Below are positions 18,214-27,245 of a DNA stretch of 64,000 bases, one piece after another (the stretch's first letter is position 1; the number at the start of each line of letters is the position of its first letter). Where the stretch lies: the NCBI GenBank assembly GCA_002256115.1, contig NKIK01000026.1, forward strand, positions 1-64,000. Reading direction: 5' to 3'. This DNA is from Burkholderiales bacterium PBB3. Its GTDB lineage: Bacteria; Pseudomonadota; Gammaproteobacteria; Burkholderiales; Burkholderiaceae_C. The notes below the pieces were generated by a model. It searched no databases and was not told where the DNA came from. It saw nothing but the letters and a program-made list of their open reading frames with translations. Both the position numbers and the translations under genes were made by a program.

Positions 18214-18762
18214 TTAGCCAAGGTCGGTTTTCTTGAGCTGTTGCAACACGGCAAAAGGATTGGGTTTTTCCTCCGGCTCGTCCACAAAATCGGCATCGGC
18301 CACCTGCAGTTTTACCGGTTTGGGGCAGACATCGTGCTTGGGCGCCACCGGCAAGGCCATCAGCAATTCATCTTCAACCAGTTCGGCCAGATTAAAACTG
18401 CGGTTGAGCACTAAGACATCCTCTTCGGACTCTTCGTCTTCAATCGCCGCCAACTCTTCGGTGGCCACAAAACGGAATTCGCGGTCAACACGGACCGCCA
18501 CCTCCACCGGCCCCAGGCAACGCTGGCAGGTCAGTGGCAAAACCACGTCGGCCTGCAAGGCTACCCAGGCCTCGTCCGTACCCGCAGCATCGGTGCGCAG
18601 CAGGCCAGTCGCCTGGTAGCGCAGAGGTGCTTCGGCACCCAGGCCCTGGGTTTCTTCCATCAGGCGCTCAAAGCGCAGCAGCCGTTCGTCGGCATGGAGG
18701 GAATCCCCCGCCTTGGCAAAGGCCAGCACGTTCACGTTTCTCGGGTCGTAGTCGGATTTCAT
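18214..18762 (-). CDS. yceD: YceD/DUF177 family protein (23S rRNA accumulation)
   Basis: A 182-residue acidic protein with the CQRC motif in the middle (PLTCQRCLGPVEV) and the DEFVDEPEEKPNPFAVL-like C-terminus of DUF177/YceD. In E. coli this family is needed for normal 23S rRNA levels; in plants the relative is DCL. I use ATG 18760-18762 (MKSDYDPRNVNVL). A start at 18789 would overlap the divergent maf gene. Co-directional with rpmF, 109 bases upstream. Confidence 0.88.
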   Translation of the reverse strand: MKSDYDPRNVNVLAFAKAGDSLHADERLLRFERLMEETQGLGAEAPLRYQATGLLRTDAAGTDEAWVALQADVVLPLTCQRCLGPVEVAVRVDREFRFVATEELAAIEDEESEEDVLVLNRSFNLAELVEDELLMALPVAPKHDVCPKPVKLQVADADFVDEPEEKPNPFAVLQQLKKTDLG

Positions 18763-18787
18763 CCGCGCAGTGTAAGAGAATCGCGGC

Positions 18788-19420
18788 ATGTCCTCCGCCC
18801 AAGTGTCACCCTCCTCCCCGCAACGCGCCCTGATTTTGGGCTCGACCTCGGTCTACCGCAAAGAGCTTCTGGGCCGCTTGCGCATCCCGTTTGGCATCGT
18901 CTCGCCCGAGGTGGACGAAACACCACTGCCAGGCGAAAGCCCAACCGACCTGGCTCAGCGCCTGGCGCTGGCCAAGGCCCAGGCAGTGGCACAGCGCCAC
19001 CCAGGTGCGGTGGTGATCGGGTCAGACCAAGTGGCTGATTTGAATGGCGAGCCCTTGGGCAAACCCGGCACGCACGCACGCGCGGTGACCCAACTGCAGC
19101 GCATGCGCGGGCAAACCGTAGTGTTCCAAACCGCGGTGGCCGTGGTCTGCCTGGAAACCGGGTTCAGCCAAATGGCGCTGGCCCCGGTGCGCGTGGTGTT
19201 CCGGGACTTATCCGATGCAGAGATTGAAAACTATTTGCAAGCCGAGCAGCCGTATGACTGCGCGGGCAGCGCCAAGAGCGAAGGCCTGGGCATTGCGCTG
19301 CTGGATGCCATCGATAGCGATGACCCAACCGCGCTGGTGGGCCTGCCCTTGATTCGCACTGCACGCATGCTGCGGGCGGCGGGACTGGAATTGCTGACAG
19401 CGCCGGGGGCAGCAGCATGA
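18788..19420 (+). CDS. Maf-like nucleotide pyrophosphatase (YceF type)
   Basis: Maf proteins hydrolyse non-canonical nucleoside triphosphates; the YceF group acts on 7-methyl-GTP. The 210-residue product has the N-terminal LGSTSVYRKELL motif, VDETPLPGESP, and the catalytic GSDQVADLNG. It is divergent from yceD with about 25 bases between starts. The stop overlaps the next gene by four bases (ATGA). Confidence 0.92.
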   Translation: MSSAQVSPSSPQRALILGSTSVYRKELLGRLRIPFGIVSPEVDETPLPGESPTDLAQRLALAKAQAVAQRHPGAVVIGSDQVADLNGEPLGKPGTHARAVTQLQRMRGQTVVFQTAVAVVCLETGFSQMALAPVRVVFRDLSDAEIENYLQAEQPYDCAGSAKSEGLGIALLDAIDSDDPTALVGLPLIRTARMLRAAGLELLTAPGAAA

Positions 19421-20202
19421 GCGCGCCCCAAAGCGGCAGCACCGCCCAACGTGGCAGCTTATTTTTAGTACCCGCCCCACTGGACTTTGGCTGCGCGCAG
19501 CAGGTGCCGCTGACGGACGTGATGCCCGCCCACACGCTGCAAGTGGCCGCTACGCTGCGACACTGGGTGTGCGAAAACGCAAAAACCACACGGGCTTACT
19601 TGAAGCGCGTGGGCGAGCTGTACCCGCTGTGCGCCACGCTGCAGAACATGCAGATTCAGGAATTGCCCCGAGAAGTGCACAAAAAAGGCGACCACTTGGG
19701 CGGCTTTGATGCCAAGCCTTTGTTGGCCGCAGCGCTGCAGGGGCGCCACGTGGGTCTGGTCAGTGAAGCGGGTATGCCCGCGGTGGCTGACCCCGGCTCC
19801 TCGGTGGTGCGGGCTGCACATGATTTGGGCTTGACCGTGGTGCCGCTGGTAGGCCCGGTGTCCTTGCTTTTGGCGCTGGCCGCCAGCGGGCTGAATGGAC
19901 AAAGTTTCGCCTTTGTGGGCTATATACCAAGCACACCCGCCGAGCGGGTGCAGCGGATCAAGGAGCTGGAGTCTTTGGCGCAAAAAACCGGGCAGACACA
20001 ACTGATGATTGAGACACCCTACCGCAATACCGCGCTCTTGCAGGCCCTGCAGCAAACCCTGCAACCCCACACCCGCCTGGCAACCGCCAGTGGGCTGACC
20101 CTGCCCCATGCCCAGTGCTACAGCGACTTGGTGAAGAACTGGAAGGGCCGTGGATGGACGGCGGACAATGCCCAGCCCACGGTGTTTGCCATCGGCAAGT
20201 AG
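19417..20202 (+). CDS. SAM-dependent methyltransferase, RsmI-like tetrapyrrole-methylase fold
   Basis: A 261-residue protein with the tetrapyrrole (corrin/porphyrin) methylase fold: LVPAPLDFG at the N-terminus where RsmI has its first strand, the HVGLVSEAGMPAVADPGS SAM-binding loop, GPVSLLLALAASGLNG, and FVGYIPSTPAER. RsmI itself 2'-O-methylates C1402 of 16S rRNA. This paralogue lacks the exact RsmI N-terminus, so the substrate is uncertain. It is translationally coupled to maf and ends four bases from convergent sppA. Confidence 0.85.
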   Translation: MSAPQSGSTAQRGSLFLVPAPLDFGCAQQVPLTDVMPAHTLQVAATLRHWVCENAKTTRAYLKRVGELYPLCATLQNMQIQELPREVHKKGDHLGGFDAKPLLAAALQGRHVGLVSEAGMPAVADPGSSVVRAAHDLGLTVVPLVGPVSLLLALAASGLNGQSFAFVGYIPSTPAERVQRIKELESLAQKTGQTQLMIETPYRNTALLQALQQTLQPHTRLATASGLTLPHAQCYSDLVKNWKGRGWTADNAQPTVFAIGK

Positions 20203-20206
20203 GTTT

Positions 20207-21247
20207 TTAACGCAGGCCGGGCGCGTTGCGCACAGCGCGCATGGCACCTTCGCCAATCGATGCGCCAAAGCGCTTGACCAGGCGCTCGGCCACATTGTCT
20301 TTGCGGGTGTAGTCCACCAATTCTTCAGCCTTGACCACTTCGCGGGCCACGTAATTCAAATCGCCCAGTTGGTCGGCCAAGCCCAATTCAATGGCCTGCT
20401 GGCCGGTCCAGAACAAGCCACTGAAGGTCTCCGCATTCTCTTTCAGACGGCTACCCCGACCGGTTTTGACGACGCCAATGAATTGCTGGTGAATTTGATT
20501 CAGCATGGTCTGGGCGAACTCGCGCTGCTTGTCCGTTTGCGGGCTAAACGGGTCCATGAAACCCTTGTTTTCACCAGCCGTCAGTAGGCGGCGCTCAACA
20601 CCCAGTTTGTCCATCAGCCCCGTAAAGCCAAAACCATCCATCAACACACCGATGCTGCCGACCACGCTGGCTTTGTCGACATAAATTTTGTCAGCTCCCA
20701 CCGCGATGTAATAGGCGGCGGACGCACAGGTTTCTTCCACCACGGCATACACCGGCTTTTTGTGCAGGACTTTCAAGCGCCGAATTTCATCGTTGATGAT
20801 GCCGGCTTGCACCGGACTGCCGCCCGGGGAATTGATCAGCAAGACCACGGCTTGCGCGCCTTTGTCTTCGAAGGCACTGCGCAGGGCCGCGCCCACCAGC
20901 TCAGCACTGGCTTCGGCACCGGACGCAATTTCCCCCTGAATTTTGACGACGGCGGTGTGGGGCGCGGTGGGATCGGTGGTCGCTGCGTTCCGGTCCATAC
21001 CAAACCACACCAAGGCCACCAAAAACACCAACCATGCCAATCGGATGCCATTGCGCCAACGGCGGGCCTGGCGTTGCTCGTTGACGACGGACAGGGCCAA
21101 CTTTTCCAGGGTGCTGCGCTCCCAAGCTGTATCGGGTGCCACCGCCGCATTTGCTTCTTTTTTTATAGCTGCTCCCGCACTATCCATGGGCTCTGAGGCT
21201 GTTTTCGCACTATTTTCAGGTGCACTGGGCTGTGTCGAATCGGTCAT
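20207..21247 (-). CDS. sppA: Signal peptide peptidase SppA-type protease (S49)
   Basis: Membrane-bound peptidase that digests leftover signal peptides. The 346-residue protein has an N-terminal cytoplasmic tail, one membrane helix at about 69-83, and a single S49 domain with Ser176 (TCASAAYYIA) and Lys228 (GENKGFMDPF) as the likely Ser-Lys dyad. Residues 19-32 (including SAGAAIKKEA) are encoded by a copy of the GCGGGAGCAGCTAT repeat. The Rieske stop lies immediately upstream, one base away, so the two genes are probably one unit. Confidence 0.93.
   Translation of the reverse strand: MTDSTQPSAPENSAKTASEPMDSAGAAIKKEANAAVAPDTAWERSTLEKLALSVVNEQRQARRWRNGIRLAWLVFLVALVWFGMDRNAATTDPTAPHTAVVKIQGEIASGAEASAELVGAALRSAFEDKGAQAVVLLINSPGGSPVQAGIINDEIRRLKVLHKKPVYAVVEETCASAAYYIAVGADKIYVDKASVVGSIGVLMDGFGFTGLMDKLGVERRLLTAGENKGFMDPFSPQTDKQREFAQTMLNQIHQQFIGVVKTGRGSRLKENAETFSGLFWTGQQAIELGLADQLGDLNYVAREVVKAEELVDYTRKDNVAERLVKRFGASIGEGAMRAVRNAPGLR
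21152..21191 (-). repeat. GCGGGAGCAGCTAT-type repeat, copy c (inside sppA)
   Basis: On the minus strand: GCCCATGGATAGTGCGGGAG, then CAGCTAT, an A-rich stretch and GAAGC. It is in frame in the sppA cytoplasmic tail and encodes AGAAIKKEA. The GCCCATGGA part also occurs in copy e at 49810. Confidence 0.7.
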
Positions 21248-21248
21248 T

Positions 21249-21656
21249 TCAAAACTCTAGAGGTAACAGGTTGTGGGCAGTATGCCAGTGCACGACGCCG
21301 TCGCGCTCTGTCAGGGCAATCTTCACCAGCTTGCCGCGGCAGGGGCCGCCCGCGCATTCGCCGGTGTCCGGCCGGTAAATCGCGCCATGGGTGGCGCAAA
21401 TGATCCAATTGCCGGTCATGTCAAAAAATCGGTTCGGCTGGTAATCCATCTCCATGGGCACGTGCAGGCAGCGGTTCAGGTAGGCGTAGGCCTGCGCACC
21501 GTAGCGCACGGCAAAGCCCCGGCAGGTTTGCCCGCAATAGACCACATCGAAAGGCACAGCCTCGCCGCGGTCGACCAAGTCGCTACTGTTGCACAGCGCA
21601 ATCACCTTGCCCAAAGGCTGCTCCACCGGTTTGCCATCGCGCCAGACTTCACGCAT
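21249..21656 (-). CDS. Rieske [2Fe-2S] domain protein
   Basis: A 135-residue soluble protein with a Rieske cluster site: Cys-x-His in RCLHVP and Cys-x2-His in CATHGAIY. This gives the two His and two Cys ligands. The family of small stand-alone Rieske proteins acts as electron carriers; no dedicated oxygenase is nearby. The start ATG 21654-21656 overlaps the end of the upstream HAD gene by eight bases; a longer frame to 21722 would run deep into it. Confidence 0.9.
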   Translation of the reverse strand: MREVWRDGKPVEQPLGKVIALCNSSDLVDRGEAVPFDVVYCGQTCRGFAVRYGAQAYAYLNRCLHVPMEMDYQPNRFFDMTGNWIICATHGAIYRPDTGECAGGPCRGKLVKIALTERDGVVHWHTAHNLLPLEF

Positions 21657-22329
21657 GCGCCAGCAACCACTGGTGCAAATCGGGCACCGAATGCGCCACA
21701 TGCCGCGGCTTGAGCACCTCAAAACTGGCAGGCTCGTGCGCGCCGTAGCTCACGCCCACGCTGGCACAGCCGGCATTCACCGCCATTTGCAAGTCGTGGG
21801 TGGTGTCACCAATCATCAGCACCCGGTCTTTGCTGACCCCGAACTCTGCCATCAACTCCTGCAGCATCAGCGGATGCGGCTTGCCCGCCGTCTCGTCTGC
21901 GGTGCGGGAGCCGTCAAATACGCCCTGTAGCTCTACGGCCTGCAAGGCGTCGTCCAGCCCGCGGCGGCTTTTGCCGGTGGCCACGGTCAGGATGTGCTGT
22001 TGCTCTTTGAGCGCGGCCAGCAGGGGCAAGACCCCTTCAAACAGGCTGATGTCGTTCTGGTGCAGCGCGTAGTGGTGCTTGTAGCGCGCGCCCAGCTCGG
22101 CGTATTTGGCGGGCGGCACGTCGGGCGCGGCGTGGGCCAGCGCCTGCATCAGTCCCAGGCCAATCACATAGGCGGCCGCCTCGCGGGTGGGCACGGTGCC
22201 CCCCACATCGCCCACCGCCAGCTGAATGCAGCGGGTGATGATGGCGGTGGAGTCAAACAGGGTGCCGTCCCAATCAAAAGCGATCAGGTCAAACTGGCGG
22301 GCGGTGCTGCGGGGGCGGGTGGAGGACAT
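21649..22329 (-). CDS. HAD-superfamily phosphatase, phosphoglycolate-phosphatase-like
   Basis: A 226-residue HAD hydrolase with the nucleophile motif DWDGTLFDS (Asp19, Asp21), motif II VATGKSRRG, and motif IV MIGDTTHD. Cap domain placement (between motifs I and II) fits the Gph/PGP group, which dephosphorylates 2-phosphoglycolate or similar small sugar phosphates. In many betaproteobacteria this gene lies between rluC and the Rieske/sppA pair, as here. ATG 22327-22329. Confidence 0.9.
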   Translation of the reverse strand: MSSTRPRSTARQFDLIAFDWDGTLFDSTAIITRCIQLAVGDVGGTVPTREAAAYVIGLGLMQALAHAAPDVPPAKYAELGARYKHHYALHQNDISLFEGVLPLLAALKEQQHILTVATGKSRRGLDDALQAVELQGVFDGSRTADETAGKPHPLMLQELMAEFGVSKDRVLMIGDTTHDLQMAVNAGCASVGVSYGAHEPASFEVLKPRHVAHSVPDLHQWLLAHA

Positions 22330-22367
22330 GACGGTACAAACAAAAGTTCAAAAATCGGCGGCAAGCC

Positions 22368-23423
22368 TCATGCGCCGTCGGCCGGCAGGGCGTGCACCAG
22401 AAACTGGGACAGGTCGTAAGGCAGCTCGCACTGCAGCTCGACCTTTTTGCCGGTGGTGGGGTGGCGGCACTGGAAGCGCCAGGCGTGCAAAAACATGCGC
22501 TTCAGAGGCACGGCCTGGTCGGGCTTGGCCAGGGCTTTGTTGAGGTCGAAGTCGCCGTACTTGTCATCCCCGGCAATCGGCATGCCTTCGGACGCCAAAT
22601 GCACGCGGATCTGGTGGGTGCGGCCGGTTTTGATGGTGACTTCCAGCAAGGAATACCCTGGCTCGGTGGCACCCGGCGCAGTGCCACTGTGAGCGCGCAC
22701 TTTCACTAGGGTCAACGAGGGCATCGCGTCCGGATCGTCCCGGGCAACGACCTTGACCCGGCGCTCGCCCGGCTCGCCATTTTTTCCCTGCAGCAGGTAT
22801 TTGTGCAGGGATTTGTCCAGCACCTTCTTGTTGGCAGGCCATTGGCCTACGACCAGGGCTAAATACGTCTTGCCGGTTTCACGCTCGCGGAACTGGTCTT
22901 GCAGGTTTTTCAGCGCGCTGCGCTTCTTGGCCACCAGCAAAATACCGCTGGTTTCGCGATCCAGGCGGTGCACCAACTCCAAAAAAGTGGCGTTCGGACG
23001 GGCCATGCGCAGTTGCTCTATGACCCCAAACGTAACGCCCGAGCCACCATGTACCGCCACCCCTGCGGGCTTGTTGATGGCAATAAAGGCCTCGTCTTCA
23101 AACAAAACCGGGAAATCCTTGGCCGGCACCGGAATGCCGCCGGAGGCCATTGCTTCGGCCTTGTCAGCCGCCCGTTCGGACACCCGCACCGGTGGCAGAC
23201 GCACCACATCGCCAGCCTCAATCCGGGTGTCGGCGCTCGCCCGCCCCTTGTTAATACGTACCTCGCCGCTGCGGATGATTCGGTAAATATGCGTTTTCGG
23301 CACGCCCTTGAGGTGGCGCATCAAAAAGTTGTCCAAGCGCTGCCCAGCGCTGTCCTCATCGACGGTCACCGATTTGACTTCCGGGGCGGTTGGGGCTGGA
23401 TTGCCCCCTATAATGTGTTTCAC
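22368..23423 (-). CDS. rluC: 23S rRNA pseudouridine synthase RluC
   Basis: RluC makes pseudouridines 955, 2504 and 2580 of 23S rRNA. The 351-residue protein has an N-terminal S4 RNA-binding domain (RLDNFLMRHLKGVPKTHIYRII, RINKGRA), then the catalytic HRLDRETSG with Asp155, and the GRTHQIRVHLA motif. The start is GTG at 23421-23423. It is divergent from rne; this rluC-rne head-to-head layout is common in proteobacteria. Confidence 0.94.
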   Translation of the reverse strand: MKHIIGGNPAPTAPEVKSVTVDEDSAGQRLDNFLMRHLKGVPKTHIYRIIRSGEVRINKGRASADTRIEAGDVVRLPPVRVSERAADKAEAMASGGIPVPAKDFPVLFEDEAFIAINKPAGVAVHGGSGVTFGVIEQLRMARPNATFLELVHRLDRETSGILLVAKKRSALKNLQDQFRERETGKTYLALVVGQWPANKKVLDKSLHKYLLQGKNGEPGERRVKVVARDDPDAMPSLTLVKVRAHSGTAPGATEPGYSLLEVTIKTGRTHQIRVHLASEGMPIAGDDKYGDFDLNKALAKPDQAVPLKRMFLHAWRFQCRHPTTGKKVELQCELPYDLSQFLVHALPADGA

Positions 23424-23919
23424 TAGCGATGTGCCGTAAGTGGTTGATTTGTCTGGAGTTTAGTCCACACCCCACCCAACGCCTTGCTAGAAGGTCTGTG
23501 CCGTCGTATGGCACCACCGGCAGATCCCGCGCCCAATGCGTCGGATGGCAGGTGGACTGTACGGCCAAACCGACGAACTGAATCATTGATACGGAATACC
23601 CCAAGTTCGCATTCCCTGGATTGCGAACGGAATGAAACGAGATGTTTGTGTTGTGGAGTCTGATCACCTTGTGCCTACGGAGCGTTTGCGCGCCGTTTTT
23701 TGGTACAAACCAGCCCATGGCCCTTGTCAACATTGCGCAACCAGCTACTAAAACAATAGCAGGTTCACAAACGCATCCCCTCGTCCCCATCCACGCGCCC
23801 ACGCTTCGACGTCTGATTTGACGTCGTAGTTCTCCGGCAATTCCTCCTCACTTCAGTCCGTCTGTCAGGCACCGTTTGCTCCCAGTGGGCATGTGCAATT
23901 TGAAGAAGGAGGCAATCCC
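23424..23919. promoter_or_regulatory. rluC-rne intergenic region, structured rne leader
   Basis: About 500 bases with no supported gene (a minus-strand frame at 23356-23802 has no recognisable product and overlaps rluC). Two perfect seven-base hairpins are visible: GTTCGCA/TGCGAAC at 23605-23628 and CGACGTC/GACGTCG at 23807-23826. A partial repeat-like AGCTACTAAAACAATAGCAG lies near 23741. In E. coli the rne 5' leader is a structured autoregulatory element; a similar role here is inference. A good ribosome-binding site (GAAGAAGGAGG) precedes the rne ATG. Confidence 0.5.
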
Positions 23920-26900
23920 ATGAAACGGATGCTGATTAACGCCACGCAGGCTGAAGAACGCCGCTTGGCAATCGTCGATGGACAAAAACTCCTCGACTAC
24001 GAAATCGAAATTGAAGGGCGCGAACAGCGCAAGGGCAATATCTACAAGGCTGTCGTCACCCGCGTCGAGCCCTCGCTAGAAGCCTGTTTTGTCGACTACG
24101 GCGAAGACCGCCACGGCTTCCTGCCATTCAAGGAAATCTCCAAGACTTACTTCCAGCAAGGCGTTTCCGCCGGCAACGCGCGCATCCAGGATGCGATCCG
24201 CGAAGGCCAGGAACTGCTAGTCCAGGTCGAAAAAGAAGAACGTGGCAACAAGGGCGCAGCCCTGACCACCTTCGTATCGCTGGCCGGCCGTTATGTGGTG
24301 CTGATGCCCAACAACCCCCGCGGTGGTGGTGTGTCCCGCCGCATCGAGGGTGAAGACCGCGCCGAGCTCAAAGAAAACATGGACCAGTTGGAATACCCCA
24401 ACGGCATGTCCATCATCGCCCGCACCGCCGGCATCGGCCGCAGCGCGCCCGAGCTGCAGTGGGACTTGAACTACCTGTTGAAGCTGTGGACCGCTATCGA
24501 CGGCGCCGCCAAGGGTGGCAAGGGTGCTTACCTGATTTACCAAGAGTCTTCTTTGGTGATCCGCGCGATTCGCGACTACTTCAACCACGACATCGGCGAC
24601 ATCCTGATCGACACCGACGACGTGTACGAGCAGGCCCAGCAGTTCATGGCCCACGTGATGCCCGAGCACGCAGCCCGCGTGAAGCGCTACCGCGACGACG
24701 CTCCGCTGTTCAGCCGCTTCCAGATCGAGCACCAGATCGAATCGGCCTATGCCCGCACCGTGACCCTGCCTTCCGGTGGTGCCATCGTCATCGACCACAC
24801 CGAAGCCTTGGTGTCCGTGGATGTCAACTCGGCTCGCGCCATCAAGGGCGGCGACATCGAAGAGACTGCTACCCGCACCAACTTGGAGGCCGCCGACGAA
24901 GTGGCCCGCCAGATGCGTCTGCGCGACTTGGGCGGCCTGATCGTCATCGACTTTATCGACATGGAAGAGTCCCGCAACCGCCGCGAAGTGGAAAACCGCT
25001 TGCGCGACGCGCTGCGCCAGGACCGTGCGCGCGTGCAGTTCGGCACCATCAGCAAATTTGGTCTGATGGAAATGAGCCGCCAGCGCCTGCGCCCTGCGTT
25101 GTCGGAAGGTGCATCGATTCCCTGCCCCCGCTGCGGCGGCGCAGGTCATATTCGCGATACAGAATCCAGTGCCTTGCAGATTCTGCGAATCATCCAGGAA
25201 GAGTCGCTCAAGGACAGCACGGCCTCTGTGTTGTGCCAAGTACCCGTGGATGTCGCTTCCTTCCTGCTGAACGAAAAGCGCTCCGAGATCGCCAAGATCG
25301 AACTCAAACAACGCATCAACGTGCTGCTGGTGCCTAACAAGACGCTGGAAACGCCCAACTACAAGCTGGAACGTCTGAAACACGACGACCCACGCCTGGA
25401 CAACATCGACGCCAGCTACAAACTGGCCGACGAGATGGAAGACCCTACGGGCGTGACCCGTCGTTCGCAAGAACCAACCAACAAGCAAACGCCCATCATC
25501 AAGGGCGTGTTGCCCGATGCACCGGCGCCGATTGCACCGCCCAAACCCGAAGTCGCCAAGCCTGTGGCCACCGCACCCGTGCAGCCTGCCAAGGTGGCAG
25601 CACCCGTGCCTGCCAGCTCCGGTTTCTTCGGTTGGATCAAAGGCTTGTTTGCCGGCGAAACACCGACACCGGCCAAGCCTGTAGCGCCTGCCGCACCAGC
25701 TGCCAGCAACCGTGATGGCCGTGGCCGTGATGGTGCACGCGACGGTCAACGTGATGGCCAGCGTGGCGGTAACCGCAATGCAGAAGGTCGCCCCGCAGGT
25801 CGTGGCGACAACCGCAATGAAGGCCGTGGCCCCCGCCCGGAAGGCAATACCGAAGCGGGCCGTGAAGGCGGACGCGAGGGTGGACGTGGCGGCCGCGGTG
25901 GTCGTGGCGGCCGTGGTGGTAGTGGCGGACGCGGCGAAGGCCAAGGACCATCACAAGGTCAAAATCAAGGCAGCCGCGAACGTTTTGATTCTGAAGGCAA
26001 GCCACAGGGCGCAGACGTGAGTTTGCAAGCCGCTGGCGCACAAGACGCTGGCCGCAACGAGCAGCGCCCCGAACGCGCGCCGCGCGGTGAACGTCCAGAG
26101 CGCAACGACCGTGGTGACCGTGGCAATCGCCCACCGCGCAATAGCGAACGTGGCGACAATGCTGAGCGTACATCCGAAGTCCGCAATGAGGCCGCTTCCG
26201 CAGACGCATCTGCACCCAACCAAGAGGGTGGAAACGAGCCCCGTGAAAACGGCCGTGAGGGTGGTCGCGGTGGTCGTGGACGTGGACGCCGTTCCGAGCG
26301 CGGCCCACGCACTGACGAAAGCGGTCAACCGCTGGACAACGCACAAGCGCCTTTGGGCTTTGCAGAACCCAACGGTGACGCTCATACTGGCGAAGCAGGT
26401 GCAGACGGAACCCAGCCCGGCGCCGAAGGCAACGCTGCAGGCGAAGGCCGTGAAAAACGCTCACGCGACCGCTATGGCCGTGAACGTGGCCCACGCCAAG
26501 ACCGCGGCGACCGCCCGGACCGCGGTGGCAATGAGCCCAGCAACCGTGACGATGTAGCGCCCCAGTCCGACGCTGAATCCGCACCGGTCGCGCCTGTGGC
26601 CGTGGCCCCTGTTGCGGATGCGCCCGCCCCCGCGGCAGTCCCAGCTGCGGTGGCCAAACCCGCTCCTGCAGCCGTAGCCACCTCGGTAGCTGCCAGCAAG
26701 AGCGCAGGCATGCCAACCATCACCAGCTACGCTTTGCCCACCGATTCCTTGGTGCAAGTGGCCCAGGGGTCCGGTTTGCAATGGGTGAATTCAGACCCTT
26801 CCCGCATTGCTGCGGTGCAGGCTGCTATTGCGGCTGAACCCAAGCCCGTGCATGTACCCCGCGAGCGCTCCGCTCCTGTGGTGCTGGACCAAGGCCCGCT

Positions 26901-26970
26901 GGTGCTGGTCGAAACCAAGCGTGATTTGGGCAATATGACACTGCCGTTTGAGCAGACGCCCAACGCGTAA
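23920..26970 (+). CDS. rne: Ribonuclease E
   Basis: Essential endoribonuclease that starts mRNA decay and processes rRNA and tRNA precursors. The 1016-residue protein opens MKRMLINATQAEERRLAIVDG, followed by the S1 domain (about 37-120), the catalytic DNase I-like region with SVDVNSAR and IVIDFIDM Asp residues, and the zinc-link CPRC at 402-405, almost the E. coli position. The C-terminal half (from about residue 520) is low-complexity and rich in Arg, Gly, Asp and Pro, with stacked RGG repeats around residues 645-670. This resembles the RNA-binding and degradosome-scaffold tail. A terminator follows 35 bases later. Confidence 0.96.
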   Translation: MKRMLINATQAEERRLAIVDGQKLLDYEIEIEGREQRKGNIYKAVVTRVEPSLEACFVDYGEDRHGFLPFKEISKTYFQQGVSAGNARIQDAIREGQELLVQVEKEERGNKGAALTTFVSLAGRYVVLMPNNPRGGGVSRRIEGEDRAELKENMDQLEYPNGMSIIARTAGIGRSAPELQWDLNYLLKLWTAIDGAAKGGKGAYLIYQESSLVIRAIRDYFNHDIGDILIDTDDVYEQAQQFMAHVMPEHAARVKRYRDDAPLFSRFQIEHQIESAYARTVTLPSGGAIVIDHTEALVSVDVNSARAIKGGDIEETATRTNLEAADEVARQMRLRDLGGLIVIDFIDMEESRNRREVENRLRDALRQDRARVQFGTISKFGLMEMSRQRLRPALSEGASIPCPRCGGAGHIRDTESSALQILRIIQEESLKDSTASVLCQVPVDVASFLLNEKRSEIAKIELKQRINVLLVPNKTLETPNYKLERLKHDDPRLDNIDASYKLADEMEDPTGVTRRSQEPTNKQTPIIKGVLPDAPAPIAPPKPEVAKPVATAPVQPAKVAAPVPASSGFFGWIKGLFAGETPTPAKPVAPAAPAASNRDGRGRDGARDGQRDGQRGGNRNAEGRPAGRGDNRNEGRGPRPEGNTEAGREGGREGGRGGRGGRGGRGGSGGRGEGQGPSQGQNQGSRERFDSEGKPQGADVSLQAAGAQDAGRNEQRPERAPRGERPERNDRGDRGNRPPRNSERGDNAERTSEVRNEAASADASAPNQEGGNEPRENGREGGRGGRGRGRRSERGPRTDESGQPLDNAQAPLGFAEPNGDAHTGEAGADGTQPGAEGNAAGEGREKRSRDRYGRERGPRQDRGDRPDRGGNEPSNRDDVAPQSDAESAPVAPVAVAPVADAPAPAAVPAAVAKPAPAAVATSVAASKSAGMPTITSYALPTDSLVQVAQGSGLQWVNSDPSRIAAVQAAIAAEPKPVHVPRERSAPVVLDQGPLVLVETKRDLGNMTLPFEQTPNA

Positions 26971-27004
26971 TTGCGCCGCCCCTTCGCCGGGGCACACCAA
27001 AGAA

Positions 27005-27030
27005 AAAGGGCCTCACGGCCCTTTTTTCAT
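27005..27030 (+). terminator. rne terminator
   Basis: AAGGGCC, loop TCAC, GGCCC, TTTTTT on the plus strand, about 35 bases after the rne stop and ending just before the 3' remnant of the opposing GGDEF gene. The A-run on the other side means it could also work on the minus strand. Confidence 0.85.
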
Positions 27031-27245
27031 ATTGCAGCGTTAGTTCAAAACAAATCGACCGCACCCACCTTCGGCAAATCGCCAAACAGCCCCTTACGCA
27101 CCAAGTCCGGGTGACTCAAGACTTGGTTGCGCCCTTGCTGCTGCGCAAAATCTACGGCGCGTTCTGCCCGCTCCAGAGTCGTGCTGGGCGAATCGTCTGC
27201 TGTTACGCGCGTGAAGCCTGCGCAAGCGGTCAAGTTACCCACTTG

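Noticed and set aside
24217..25944. 575-codon open frame antisense to rne
   Set aside because: It mirrors high-GC third-position bias of rne, has a low-complexity sequence rich in Val, Gly and His, and matches no family.
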